Source: Mycobacterium colombiense
Lineage (GTDB): Bacteria > Actinomycetota > Actinomycetes > Mycobacteriales > Mycobacteriaceae
Reading direction: 5' to 3'
Length of the DNA stretch: 64,000 bases
Assembly (NCBI RefSeq): GCF_001665835.1
Contig: NZ_LZSX01000088.1
Location: 124,001 to 188,000 of the forward strand
In this document: piece by piece, positions 53,282 through 62,494 of the stretch
How positions within the stretch are numbered: the stretch's first letter is position 1
Layout of the letters: each line of letters starts with the position of its first letter
The notes under the pieces: generated by a model
Told to the model about the DNA's origin: nothing
Database searches by the model: none
Seen by the model: only the letters and a program-made list of their open reading frames with translations
Program-made: the position numbers and the translations under genes

Positions 53282-56089
53282 TCAGTCAGCGCCACGCATG
53301 AGCTGAGCCAATTGGGCGCGGGAAGTGATGCCGAGTTTGGTAAACGCATTGCGCACGTGGGTCTTCACGGTGTGGGGGGAGAGGTGCAGTTGCTGTGCGA
53401 CGGAGCGGTTGGTCGCGCCTTCGCCGATGAGGTGGACGACGGTGAGTTCAGAGTCGGTCAGGCTGTCCCAGCCCGTTTTTGCCCGTGGGTGGTTGACAAT
53501 GCGCCGTTCCACGCCCAACCCGCGCAGCGCGCGGCCGACCCGGCGGGCGTCGGCGGTCGCCCCGCACTCGATGTAGGTGTCGAATGCCGCGTTGAGTTGG
53601 TCGATCGCCTCGGCGTTGCGCTGTGTGCGAGCCAGCTCGCCGCCGGCGTCCTCGGCAGCGCTTGCATAAAGAAGCGGCCGCGCCGACGCGCGAAGCGACT
53701 CCGCAACAGCCACCAACGCCTGGGCATCGTGTTCGAGGATGCCGCGGGCATACCCGGCCACCGCCGCCAACAGCGGCACCGGAGGCCGCTCACGCTCAAG
53801 CACCTCGGTGGCCTGCAAGACCCGGGCGCGCAAACCGGCATCACCGGCTGCCGAGGCCACCCGCGCACCCAAGATCAGCCGAACCAATGCGTGGGGGAAA
53901 AATGGTGTCGCCAATAGGATCACGTCGCCGAGCCAGCGCATCGCGTCATGAACGTCGTCACGCTGCCACGCCGCCCGCGCGAGCACATATGCCGACCCTC
54001 GGCGTATGCCGGCGGAGCCAGTGGAGTGGGCATCGCGCGCATCATTGACCATCTGCTGCAGCAAGTTCCGGTCATCGGTGTGCGCCGCCACCTCGGCGAG
54101 AATCACCGTGCGAAGTACGTCATGCTCGGTTGCCCCCGTCGACTGTGGGGGCGGAAGGGACTCCGTCGCATCGCGAGCGGCCGACAGCCGGCCCGCAGCG
54201 AGGTGCACAAGCCCGCTGAAGACGGCCCACATGGCGAGGGCCATCGCGTTGCCTTCCCGGCGGGCTTGCTCTATCCCGTCGGTGACCCGGGCCGCCGCGT
54301 CGTCGAACCGGCCGACCACGGCAAGCAGGTTTGCGTCGTACATTCCGGCATAGGCATGCGCTAACGCCGTTTCATTCGTGTGAGCAAGCGGGCTGAGATC
54401 TTCGAAACGGCGTAGTGCGCGGGCTGTGTACCCCTCCCCAGCATCGAGCAGAGCGAGGGTGACGTCGGCCATGATCGTGGCCTCGAGATCGCCGGTGACC
54501 ACCGCGGCCGCGGCAGCCTCGTCGGCGGCCTCGCGCCGTTGCCCACCTTCGTCGAACACCAGGTTGTACGCCAGCCACGCCAGATGCCGTGCCCGGGTGA
54601 CCTCGCTGATCCCGCTCAACTCGAGCGCCCGCCGATTCTCCGCCACCCGCCGCCGGTCAGTGTGCTTGGTGTGGACTGGAAGCCGGAGACGGATCTCGGC
54701 CTCTACTTCGGGCGACGCTGCCTCCGAGAGCGCCACGTCGGCCAATTCTTCGGCCTCGCCATAGCGACTGGCCCGGTTGAGCCACCCCACCGTCTCTGCG
54801 ACCAGGGATCCACGCTCGGCGTCGTCGGCGGGCAATAGCTCAAACGCGCGCTTGCTCAAGTTCGCGGCCGCGCTCGCATCGCCGCGGCCAACCGATTGCG
54901 CGGCTTGGCGCAGTGCGTCGATCGCCTCACGGTCTCCCGGCTCGGCGCTGCGCGCCAGCTGGGTGGCCACCTCGGCTGGCGCCGCGCCCATACCTAGCAT
55001 GACCGACGCCGATTGGCGCTCCATCGCCCGCCGCAACGACTGCGGCAACGACTGCCGGGTGGCCTCGCGCAGCAAGTCATGCCGAAACCTCAACTGCTCA
55101 CCGTCTTCGACGAAAAGATCCGCGCGCACCGCCTCCTCGAGCGCCGACAGCAGCGACGTCGGCGATCGTTCCAGCATCGCGGCCAGCAAGCCAGCCGAAA
55201 ACCGGTCCGGTAGCACCGCGGCCACCCGGACCGCCTCTGAAGCGCCCTCGGAGAGCAGGTCGAGTCGCTGATGCATACTGGCGCCCAGACGCCGCGGAAG
55301 CTCATATCCGGTGGCCACCGCGCGCCCACCGGTAACGTTCAGTCGGTCCTCCTCGCCCAGCCCCCCGACAAGCTCACTGACCAAAAACGGATTTCCGTGC
55401 GCCTTGGCGGCCAGGTTCAGCAGCGACACATCGGCTTTCGCCCGCACGGCGTCTTGAACCATGTCGGCGACCGCATCCGGCGTCATGGCCGCCAATCGCA
55501 AAAATGTGGCATTCGCGCGTTGCAGCACAGACAACGTCTCTTGCACCGCAGGCCCGCCGGCCCCGGTGCGGGCAGTGAAGACCCACAACACTGACGCATC
55601 CGGCCGCGCGCTGGTGATCGACCGCAGCGCCAACAGCGTGCCGTTATCGGCCCAGTGAACGTCCTCCAACACAATCATCAGCGGCGTTTCCGCGGCCGCG
55701 GCATGAATCGCGTCGGCCAAGTCGTGCACCACCCAGTAGCGCAGATCGGCCGAGCCGCCTAGCTGGCGCAACGCCTCGGCGTCGCCCACCGGGGAATCGG
55801 CGTTCAGCGTGGCCATGAACAGCGAGAAAAACGGCACCGTCTGCTGATACTCGAACGCCTCACCGAACAACGTGCGCACCCCGCACTTGTCGGCCAGCGC
55901 CAACACCTCGGTCAGCAACCGACTCTTGCCGATGCCGGGCGGGCCTTCGATCACCAGCACGCTCCCGCGCCCCTGGGCCACCGCCGCGACCAGTGCGCCG
56001 ATCAGTTTCAGCTCGTCTGCCCGCCCCCGAATCGGCGGAGTGACCAGGCCCGGGCCATCGACGTCAAAAAGACCGGTTGAAGGCCCCAT
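53282..56089 (-). CDS. LuxR-family regulator with AAA-type ATPase, LuxR2
   Basis: The 935-residue protein starts MGPSTGLFDVDGPGLVTPPI at ATG 56089. The domain order is that of LuxR1 (Walker A IEGPPGIGKSRLL, PLMIVLEDVHWADNG, and LuxR HTH TDSELTVVHLIGEGATNRSV). The ATPase and middle segment are almost identical to LuxR1; the segment at about 60-75% of the length (including FDEGGQRREAADEAAAAAVV) is distinct. It probably arose by tandem duplication, with separate sensing. Confidence 0.87.
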   Translation of the reverse strand: MGPSTGLFDVDGPGLVTPPIRGRADELKLIGALVAAVAQGRGSVLVIEGPPGIGKSRLLTEVLALADKCGVRTLFGEAFEYQQTVPFFSLFMATLNADSPVGDAEALRQLGGSADLRYWVVHDLADAIHAAAAETPLMIVLEDVHWADNGTLLALRSITSARPDASVLWVFTARTGAGGPAVQETLSVLQRANATFLRLAAMTPDAVADMVQDAVRAKADVSLLNLAAKAHGNPFLVSELVGGLGEEDRLNVTGGRAVATGYELPRRLGASMHQRLDLLSEGASEAVRVAAVLPDRFSAGLLAAMLERSPTSLLSALEEAVRADLFVEDGEQLRFRHDLLREATRQSLPQSLRRAMERQSASVMLGMGAAPAEVATQLARSAEPGDREAIDALRQAAQSVGRGDASAAANLSKRAFELLPADDAERGSLVAETVGWLNRASRYGEAEELADVALSEAASPEVEAEIRLRLPVHTKHTDRRRVAENRRALELSGISEVTRARHLAWLAYNLVFDEGGQRREAADEAAAAAVVTGDLEATIMADVTLALLDAGEGYTARALRRFEDLSPLAHTNETALAHAYAGMYDANLLAVVGRFDDAAARVTDGIEQARREGNAMALAMWAVFSGLVHLAAGRLSAARDATESLPPPQSTGATEHDVLRTVILAEVAAHTDDRNLLQQMVNDARDAHSTGSAGIRRGSAYVLARAAWQRDDVHDAMRWLGDVILLATPFFPHALVRLILGARVASAAGDAGLRARVLQATEVLERERPPVPLLAAVAGYARGILEHDAQALVAVAESLRASARPLLYASAAEDAGGELARTQRNAEAIDQLNAAFDTYIECGATADARRVGRALRGLGVERRIVNHPRAKTGWDSLTDSELTVVHLIGEGATNRSVAQQLHLSPHTVKTHVRNAFTKLGITSRAQLAQLMRGAD

Positions 56090-56118
56090 CGGGTGTGTGT
56101 CCTATCTACCGTTGACCG

Positions 56119-56150
56119 GACTGCCATGGCAGTGCACGTCATTGTAGGCC
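56119..56150 (-). promoter_or_regulatory. Promoter-operator of LuxR2
   Basis: CTGCCATGGCAG (56121-56132) is a perfect palindrome. On the minus strand TACAAT (56146-56141) stands where a -10 hexamer would be, directly upstream of it. The arrangement repeats at LuxR1 and would suit autoregulation. Confidence 0.5.
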
Positions 56151-56181
56151 CGCGCATGCCATCTATCCGATTTGCTGCCGG

Positions 56182-59100
56182 TCAATCAGCGCCGCGCATG
56201 AGCTGCGCCAATTGGGCGCGGGAAGACACGCCGAGCTTGGTAAATGCGTTATGGATGTGGGTCTTCACCGTGTGGGGGGAGAGGTGGAGCTCGGTAGCGA
56301 CGTCGCGGTTGGTCGCGCCCTGCGCAATGAGGTTGACGACCCTGAGTTCGGAATCGGTGAGGCTGTCCCAGCCCGCTTTTGCCCGCGCGGTGACGATGCG
56401 CCGCTCCACACCTAATCGGCGCAGTGCGCGGCCGACCCGGCGGGCATCGGCAACCGCTTCGCACTCGATGTAGGTGTCGAATGCCGCGTTCAGCTGGTCG
56501 ATCGCCTCAGCGTTGCGCTGTGCACGACTGAACTCGCGGCCGGCGTCCTCGGCAGCCGCGGCGTAAAGGAGCGGCCGCGACGACGATTCAAGCAACTCCA
56601 CGGCAGCCACCAGCGCCTGCGCATCACGCTCGAGTATCCCGCGGGTGTGTTGGGCCACTGTGGAGAACAACGGAACCCCGGGCCGCTCGCGTTCCAGCAC
56701 GTCAACGGCGTCCAGAAGGCGCGCTCGCAGGCCGGCATCACCGGCGGCTGACGCTACGCGCGCGGTCAAGGTCAGCTGATCAAAGACGATCGGTAAGACC
56801 GGTGTCATGAGTAGCGAGATATCCCCGCCGAGCCACCGCACCGCTTCGTGGACGTCGTCGCGCTGCCACGCCGCCAGCCCCAGCGCGGCCGCCGCCCCGC
56901 GACGTACGGCCGGTGTACCGCCGGAGTAAGCATCACGTGCCTCACTCATCGTCTCTAGCAACAACCTTCGGTCGTCGGTGCGCGCCGCCACCTCCGCCAG
57001 GGTGAACATGCGCATCGCGGTTACGAACGTCGACCCCGTTCGCTCTGGCGTGGGCAGCCACTCGATGGCGGCGCGGGCAGCCGACAATCGGCCCGCGGCC
57101 ACCTGCACGACCCCCGCCGTCAGGGCCCAGATGTGAAGCGCCATGCCGTCGCGTTCCTTCTTGGATTTCTCCGTGCAGTTCGCGATCAGCGCCGCAGCAT
57201 CGTCCAACCGCCCGACCACCGCAAGCAGGTTTGCTAGGTGGCATGCGGCGAGGTTATGAGCGGTCATATCGCCCGCGGGGGTCAGGTCTTGCAGCGGCTC
57301 AACGCGGTGGAGAGCGCGGTCCGCGTACCCGTCCGCGCAGTCGAGGCAGGCAAGTGCTACTCCGGACAGAATCCTCGACTCGAGATCACCGGTGGATGTG
57401 GCGGCGGCCGCCGCCTCGTTAGCTGCCGCGCTGTCATGTCCGTGTTGGCCGTACATCGCCAGGTTGTATGCCAGCCATGCCCGATGTCGTGCCTGGGTGA
57501 TTTCGCTGAGGTTGGGCAACTGAAGTGCCCGGCGGTTGTCTTCGATGTGTCGCGTTGTCGTATCGGTGATTGGCGTCCGGAGCCGGAGAAGAATCTCGGC
57601 CTCCTCTTCGGGCGCCAGCGCGGCAGACAGGGTGGTGCTGGCCAACCTTTCCGCCTCCTCGTAGCGTGTGGCCCGATTGAGCAGCACGATCGTTTCTGTC
57701 ACGAGTGGCGCGCGTTCTGAGTCTTGGGCGGGGTGGAGCTCCAACGCGCGCTTGCTCAAATCCGACGCGGCGCTCGGATCGCTATAGGCCAGAGACTGTG
57801 CGGCTTCGCGGAGTGCGGCGATCGCGGCTTGATCGCCCACCTCTGCGCTGCGGGCGAGCTGGGTTGCGACCTCCTCGGGCGCGGCCCCCATGTCCAGCAT
57901 GACGGTTGCCGATTGCCGCTCCATCGCTCGGCGCAGCGACTGAGGCAACGACTGCCGGGTCGCTTCGCGCAGCAAATCGTGACGGAATCTCATCTGATCA
58001 CCGTCTTCGACGAGTAAGTCGGCGCGGACAGCCTCTTCTACCGCCGATACCAGGGCAGCGGGCCGGCGTTCCAACATCGCGGCGAGCAGCCGGGCCGAGA
58101 ACCGGTCAGGCAGCACTGCGGCTACCTGCACGACTTGGCTCGCGGGATGGGAGAGCTGGTCGAGTCGTTGCTGCATAGTGTCGCTGAGCCGTCGCGGCAA
58201 CGTGTCTCCAGTGGCGGCCGCGCGCCCGCCGCTGACATCGAGTCGGCCCTCCTCGTCCAGTCCCCGCAGCAGTTCCGTTAGCAGGAACGGGTTGCCGTGC
58301 GCCTTGTCGGCCAGGCTCAGGAGAGACACATCCGCGTTGGCTCGCACGGCGTCCTGCACAATGTCGGCGACCGCGCTCGGTGTCATGGCCGTCAACCGCA
58401 GAAACCTGGCACCCTCGCGTTCCAGCGCGGTCAGCGTCTCGCGAACGACGGGGCCGCCGGCGCCGGTTCGTGCGGTTAGCACCCACAGCACCGGGGCATC
58501 GGGCCTTGTCGCGGCCAGCGACCGCAGCGCCAACAGGGTGGCGTTATCGGCCCAGTGGATGTCCTCAAGAACGATCGCCAAGGGTATTCGGGACGCAGCC
58601 GCATGTATGGCGGCTTGCAGATCGCGCACCACCCAGTAGCGGAGATCGGCAGACGTGCCCAAGCGACGCAAAGCCTCCGCATCACCGACAGGGGGCTCCG
58701 CGCGCAGGGTCGCCATGAATAGCGAGAAAAACGGTACCGTCTGCTGGTACTCGAACGCCTCGCCGAACAGTGCCCGAACACCGGCCTTCTCGGCGAGCGC
58801 GAAGACCTCGGTCAACAAGCGGCTCTTCCCGATGCCCGGCGGCCCCTCGATGGCCAGTACGCCGCCGCGCCCGTGAGCGACGGCCGCGATCAGTGCGCCG
58901 ATCTCCTTCAGCTCGCTCGCCCGCCCACGAATCGGCGGTATGCGCAGCTTCCCTGACGCCCTCGCGGTGCTCATGCGAACCCCCGCCCCCGGGTCCGTGG
59001 TCCCGGATTGCCGGAAGCCTAACGGAGGCTCGTGGATAGCGCCATTGGGCTTGTCGGGCTGGGCGGGCGCCGCAGCACGCGTCGCGCGTACGACCATTCG

Positions 59101-59229
59101 TTGCGACGGACCCGGCACATTCGGGCGCCCTGGTGTGCGTGGATTATCCAAGGGAACATATGTGACAGAAGCTGCTGGCTTGACCGAGTATGCCTCGAAA
59201 AGACGCTTCGACTCCCCGCCCGATGTCAT
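56182..59229 (-). CDS. LuxR-family regulator with AAA-type ATPase, LuxR3
   Basis: The frame from ATG 59229 has 1015 residues. The part homologous to LuxR1 and LuxR2 starts at ATG 58974 (MSTARASGKLRIPPIRGRAS), which has GGGGG upstream; the extra 85 residues are low complexity. In favour of 59229, its ATG overlaps the stop of the preceding small gene (ATGA). Walker A is IEGPPGIGKSRLL; the C-terminal HTH reads LTDSELRVVNLIAQGATNRD. About 160 nt near 58650-58805 are nearly identical to LuxR1 at 52856-53015, but not to LuxR2, an indication of gene conversion. Confidence 0.85.
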   Translation of the reverse strand: MTSGGESKRLFEAYSVKPAASVTYVPLDNPRTPGRPNVPGPSQRMVVRATRAAAPAQPDKPNGAIHEPPLGFRQSGTTDPGAGVRMSTARASGKLRIPPIRGRASELKEIGALIAAVAHGRGGVLAIEGPPGIGKSRLLTEVFALAEKAGVRALFGEAFEYQQTVPFFSLFMATLRAEPPVGDAEALRRLGTSADLRYWVVRDLQAAIHAAASRIPLAIVLEDIHWADNATLLALRSLAATRPDAPVLWVLTARTGAGGPVVRETLTALEREGARFLRLTAMTPSAVADIVQDAVRANADVSLLSLADKAHGNPFLLTELLRGLDEEGRLDVSGGRAAATGDTLPRRLSDTMQQRLDQLSHPASQVVQVAAVLPDRFSARLLAAMLERRPAALVSAVEEAVRADLLVEDGDQMRFRHDLLREATRQSLPQSLRRAMERQSATVMLDMGAAPEEVATQLARSAEVGDQAAIAALREAAQSLAYSDPSAASDLSKRALELHPAQDSERAPLVTETIVLLNRATRYEEAERLASTTLSAALAPEEEAEILLRLRTPITDTTTRHIEDNRRALQLPNLSEITQARHRAWLAYNLAMYGQHGHDSAAANEAAAAATSTGDLESRILSGVALACLDCADGYADRALHRVEPLQDLTPAGDMTAHNLAACHLANLLAVVGRLDDAAALIANCTEKSKKERDGMALHIWALTAGVVQVAAGRLSAARAAIEWLPTPERTGSTFVTAMRMFTLAEVAARTDDRRLLLETMSEARDAYSGGTPAVRRGAAAALGLAAWQRDDVHEAVRWLGGDISLLMTPVLPIVFDQLTLTARVASAAGDAGLRARLLDAVDVLERERPGVPLFSTVAQHTRGILERDAQALVAAVELLESSSRPLLYAAAAEDAGREFSRAQRNAEAIDQLNAAFDTYIECEAVADARRVGRALRRLGVERRIVTARAKAGWDSLTDSELRVVNLIAQGATNRDVATELHLSPHTVKTHIHNAFTKLGVSSRAQLAQLMRGAD

Positions 59230-59444
59230 GCTGCCACCTGGACTTCCACCGACAGGTAGTCGGCTATGCCGTGTGCTGCAGGCCAGTCACCATCGCGCAA
59301 CGCTCGGCTAAGCAACTCGACTAATGGACTGCAGGCGTCCAACTCGGCCAGCCATGAGGCCACCGTCGCCGCGATGTGATCTGCTCCTTGGACACGTACG
59401 GTACGGCCATCGTGTAGGCGATCGGTCACCTGATAGATAGTCAT
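59226..59444 (-). CDS. Small hypothetical protein, 72 aa
   Basis: The protein starts MTIYQVTDRLHDGRTVRVQG at ATG 59444 behind GGAGAA. It is acidic, with DACSPLVELLSRALRDGDWP in the middle. The stop overlaps the ATG of the long LuxR3 frame by 4 nt, suggesting coupling. No family is known. It is divergent from the GAF/Fis gene across the GTCTCA operators. Confidence 0.6.
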   Translation of the reverse strand: MTIYQVTDRLHDGRTVRVQGADHIAATVASWLAELDACSPLVELLSRALRDGDWPAAHGIADYLSVEVQVAA

Positions 59445-59628
59445 TTCTCCATACCTTTCGCTGGATCACGTTGTGGTTGTTGCGCTGCATCGGGCGCTCG
59501 TGCCGGGATGGCCGGCATCGATACGCCTGACAGCCGAGCCGCCGTTGCTTGCCTCACCGTCACTCTTCCGATGGGTCCGATGTGTTAGCTGATGTGACCC
59601 ATGACACAGCCGCGGGCGTATGCTGAAC

Positions 59629-59669
59629 GTCTCAATCTGAGCAGGGTTGCGCGTCTCAATCTGAGACGC
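59629..59669. promoter_or_regulatory. Tandem GTCTCA operators upstream of the GAF/Fis gene
   Basis: GTCTCAATCTGAGC (59629-59642) and the perfect palindrome GCGTCTCAATCTGAGACGC (59651-59669) stand 24 nt apart. The same pair with 23-nt spacing is at 47793-47833. Upstream, ATGACACAGCCGCGGGC is shared. The start of the GAF/Fis gene is 54 nt downstream. Confidence 0.75.
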
Positions 59670-59722
59670 CGGAATTGCGGGGCGCCTGCACCGCTCGGTG
59701 GGGGAGCGAGGTCCATGCCGCG

Positions 59723-61552
59723 ATGAGCTTGCAGGCCGACCTCCAAACCGACGTTCGCCGGGTGAGGGAACGCTTCTTGTCCGAGGGGGCCTTGGAGGCG
59801 GAGACCGCCAGGGAAAAGTTCCTGTCCGTGGAGTCCCTTGACGCTGCGCGCCCACTCGACGAGGACATTCTGCGGCCGACTGTTCTGGACTCCTGGCGTC
59901 GGTCGCAGGCCCTGCGCGTACACCCCGACCGGGTCGAGCTCCCGTATGTGCGTGAACCCAACAGGGGTTCGCGGTTGGCGCGTGCGGCCGCGCCGGTGCT
60001 GCATCGCGTTACCGATGACCTGGCTGCGCAAGCTGTCAGCGTTGTCCTGACATCAACTGACGGCGTGGTGCTTGAACGGACCGCCGCAGAAGTGTCCATC
60101 CTCAACGCGTTGGATACGGTGAGCCTGATACCGGGCTATAGCTTGGCTGAAGAGGTGGCGGGCACCAACGGGATTGGCACCGCGCTCGAGACTGGGAGGC
60201 CCGCGTTCATCCGTGGTGGCGAGCACTACGTCGCGATGTTCACCGGTTTCGCATGCGCAGGTTCGCCGATCCGGGATCCTATAACGCGCAGGGTAATCGG
60301 CGCCGTTAATCTGAGTTGTCTTGCCAGCGAATCCGATCCACTCTTGCTCGCGTTGGCTACCAGCGCCGGTCGTCACATCGAGGATCGCATGCGGGTGCAG
60401 GCTCATGAAGGTGAGACCGCGCTGTTGGAGGCGTACCTGCAGCAGACGCGGCGATCTACGAGCGGTGTGGTTGCGATGGGTGGCGATGTGGTGTTGATGA
60501 ACCCCTATCTGCGCCGGACACTGGACGGCCACGAGCAGACCGCATTGCTCGAACACGCCTCGGATCTGATCGGCCGCACGCTGTCGGGCACGGCGCTGGC
60601 TGTTCTGCCAAGCGGGCGAGTCGCCAAAATCTCTACCGCCGACCGGTCGACTACAGGCGCCGGCCGCGCCAACGTCGTTTTCCACGTTGATCTTTCCACC
60701 GAGACCAGCTCGCACCCGCCTCAAAGCGGCCGCTTGGCGGACATTCGTATCCCTGGCCTGGCAGGTCGTAATAGCGCGTGGCTGCGCTGCTGTCAGCAGG
60801 TACGGCAATGCTGTCGCGACCGAGAATGGGTGATGCTCGAGGGGGAGAGAGGATCTGGTCGGACACGGCTGGCCCAGGCAGTGGGGCAGTATGTTAAGTC
60901 GGGCCGAACGGTTCGGGTGATGCGCGCCGAAACATATGCCAGCGCCGCGTCTTTCGTCGCCGAGCTGGCGACACTGTCCGGCGATGAGGACTTCGCCGTG
61001 GTGATCGCCGACGTAGATGCCATCGACAAGGACACGCTCGAATCGATCACCTCGATGCTGGCCGCGCGCGCAGGCCGGGGATGGATCGCGGCGACCACAA
61101 GTGGCGCGACTTCTTCAGCACCGATCACGCAGCTGCTGCCGCTGTTTACCCATACTGTCAGCGTGCCGGCGCTGCGACACAGGATTGACGATCTCGAGGA
61201 ACTGGTGCCGCTGCTGCTGCGCGAGATCACCCGGGGTGCTGATGTGGAGTTGGCACCCGATGCCATGAGACAACTCAGTAGGCTGCCGTGGCCGGGCAAC
61301 GTCTCGCAGCTGCGTCGGGTTCTGACCGAAACCGTTGCCCGACAACGATCCGGCATTATCAGCGCCGAAAAGTTGCCACCGGAGTGCCGCTCCGTCACGC
61401 GGCACAAGCTGACTCCAATGGAAGCCCTCGAGCGCGACGCGATTGTCCGTAGCCTTCAAGACAATGGCGGCAACAAGCAAGAGGCGGCACGCGCCCTGGG
61501 CATGTCACGCGCAACCATCTACCGCAAACTAAACCGCTACGGCATCGCGTAA
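59723..61552 (+). CDS. GAF/Fis regulator of the AcoR/MimR type
   Basis: The start is ATG 59723 (609 residues). A GAF-type region at about 70-230 (AEEVAGTNGIGTALETGRPA, FTGFACAGSPIRDPITRRVI) is followed by an AAA+-like domain with a weak Walker A (LEGERGSGRTRLAQAVGQY) and no GAFTGA loop. A C-terminal Fis-type HTH (AIVRSLQDNGGNKQEAARAL, GMSRATIYRKLNRYGIA) ends the protein. The layout is that of sigma-54 activators, but GAFTGA, needed to contact sigma-54, is absent, and mycobacteria lack sigma-54. It therefore probably acts with sigma-70-type polymerase. The tandem operators just upstream fit autoregulation. Confidence 0.85.
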   Translation: MSLQADLQTDVRRVRERFLSEGALEAETAREKFLSVESLDAARPLDEDILRPTVLDSWRRSQALRVHPDRVELPYVREPNRGSRLARAAAPVLHRVTDDLAAQAVSVVLTSTDGVVLERTAAEVSILNALDTVSLIPGYSLAEEVAGTNGIGTALETGRPAFIRGGEHYVAMFTGFACAGSPIRDPITRRVIGAVNLSCLASESDPLLLALATSAGRHIEDRMRVQAHEGETALLEAYLQQTRRSTSGVVAMGGDVVLMNPYLRRTLDGHEQTALLEHASDLIGRTLSGTALAVLPSGRVAKISTADRSTTGAGRANVVFHVDLSTETSSHPPQSGRLADIRIPGLAGRNSAWLRCCQQVRQCCRDREWVMLEGERGSGRTRLAQAVGQYVKSGRTVRVMRAETYASAASFVAELATLSGDEDFAVVIADVDAIDKDTLESITSMLAARAGRGWIAATTSGATSSAPITQLLPLFTHTVSVPALRHRIDDLEELVPLLLREITRGADVELAPDAMRQLSRLPWPGNVSQLRRVLTETVARQRSGIISAEKLPPECRSVTRHKLTPMEALERDAIVRSLQDNGGNKQEAARALGMSRATIYRKLNRYGIA

Positions 61553-61904
61553 CACCGCTAGCATCGTCGGCCCAAACACGTTGGCCACAATCTTCATCGT
61601 GAATTGCCGCGTCCCTCGCCATTTGCTCCCACCAGCTCCGGGTAGCCAAAGCGGGGGAATGTGCCGAGCGTGGCAACGCTCGACGTTGACGCCAACCCTG
61701 CCGGTTCAAGCAGTACCAGGTTGTGTCCATCCCCCCTGATCGTTGTCAAGGATTGCGAACCCGTCGCCGCATCGTGGGCGCACGCGGAAAATCGGACCTC
61801 GTCCGCGAAGTCAATGACTATCTCTGAACGCGTGGCCCTTTGGTGCGGCGCAATTACACCGCGCCCGAGGGGATGACTGGTCTCAATCGCGCCCCCGGTA
61901 TGTC
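61553..61904. other. Intergenic, no confident gene
   Basis: The beginning of this stretch is part of a duplicated segment (61451-61629). A 71-codon frame at 61661-61876 (VATLDVDANPAGSSSTRLCP) has no ribosome binding site, and no domain is recognised. It may be a relic. Confidence 0.3.
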
Positions 61905-61947
61905 TCACCCGGGTGATTGGCGCTGCGGGATGAAGACAGCTCACCCC
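61905..61947 (+). promoter_or_regulatory. Compound palindromic element, site 8
   Basis: TCACCCGGGTGA (61905-61916), 10-11 nt, GGGATGA (61927-61933), AGACAGC, TCACCCC (61941-61947). It stands before the truncated SDR copy as site 1 stands before the intact one, so the promoter was duplicated along with the gene. Confidence 0.8.
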
Positions 61948-62067
61948 GCGGCGGGCCAGGCTTGACTTCCGACGGACCTGCGCGGTGATGACCGATCGTT
62001 TTCGGCGCCACGCAACCAAACGTTGCGCACGGTGTAGCAGGTGAAGAAACGGGAAAGGGACTGAGCG

Positions 62068-62304
62068 ATGAGCGCAGAGTTCGGCGGTAAGAAGATCGTA
62101 GTGGTCGGCGGTAGCGCCGGCATAGGACGCCAAGCCGCGCTCGCCGTCATCGATCACGGGGGCAGCGCGGTGATCATTGGACGCTCGAAAGGTCGTGTCG
62201 ATGACACCGTGGCCGAGCTGACTGACCGGCGGGGTCAAGCCTGGGGCCAACTTGATCATTGCTACGACGGGAGCACCAATGACGATCGTCAACAAACGCT
62301 TTAG
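62068..62304 (+). pseudogene. Truncated SDR copy
   Basis: The frame starts MSAEFGGKKIVVVGGSAGIG and follows the intact SDR (26992-27762) through GSAVIIGRSKGRVDDTVAEL to about residue 60. It then departs at QLDHCYDGST and ends. Ser, Tyr and Lys of the active site are lost. It overlaps the next truncated gene. Confidence 0.85.
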
Positions 62305-62494
62305 CGGCCACCACGCGGAGTCGGCCCGCCAGTTGCCACCCGGTCAACGGCTGACCGCGGACTTCCCAGTCCTGCAGGCAGGACCGACTCCGGGCATCGA
62401 CCTCCATGGCTGGCGATTCACAATCGGAAACGAGGTCGGTGCCCAACACGGTTGGACGTGGGCCCAGCGCAGCGACCCACGCTTATTGCGATGA
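62279..62494 (+). pseudogene. Truncated molybdopterin oxidoreductase copy
   Basis: A 71-residue frame (MTIVNKRFSGHHAESARQLP, DFPVLQAGPTPGIDLHGWRF) repeats the first 60 residues of the protein at 36835-37434 and then stops. The molybdenum-ligand Cys is lost. Its TGA overlaps the next ATG (ATGA at 62491), so the frame may still be translated for coupling. Confidence 0.85.

Noticed and set aside
50406..58900. Long antisense frames across the three LuxR genes
   Set aside because: They are mirror frames of GC-rich coding DNA with no starts, repeated because the genes are paralogues.
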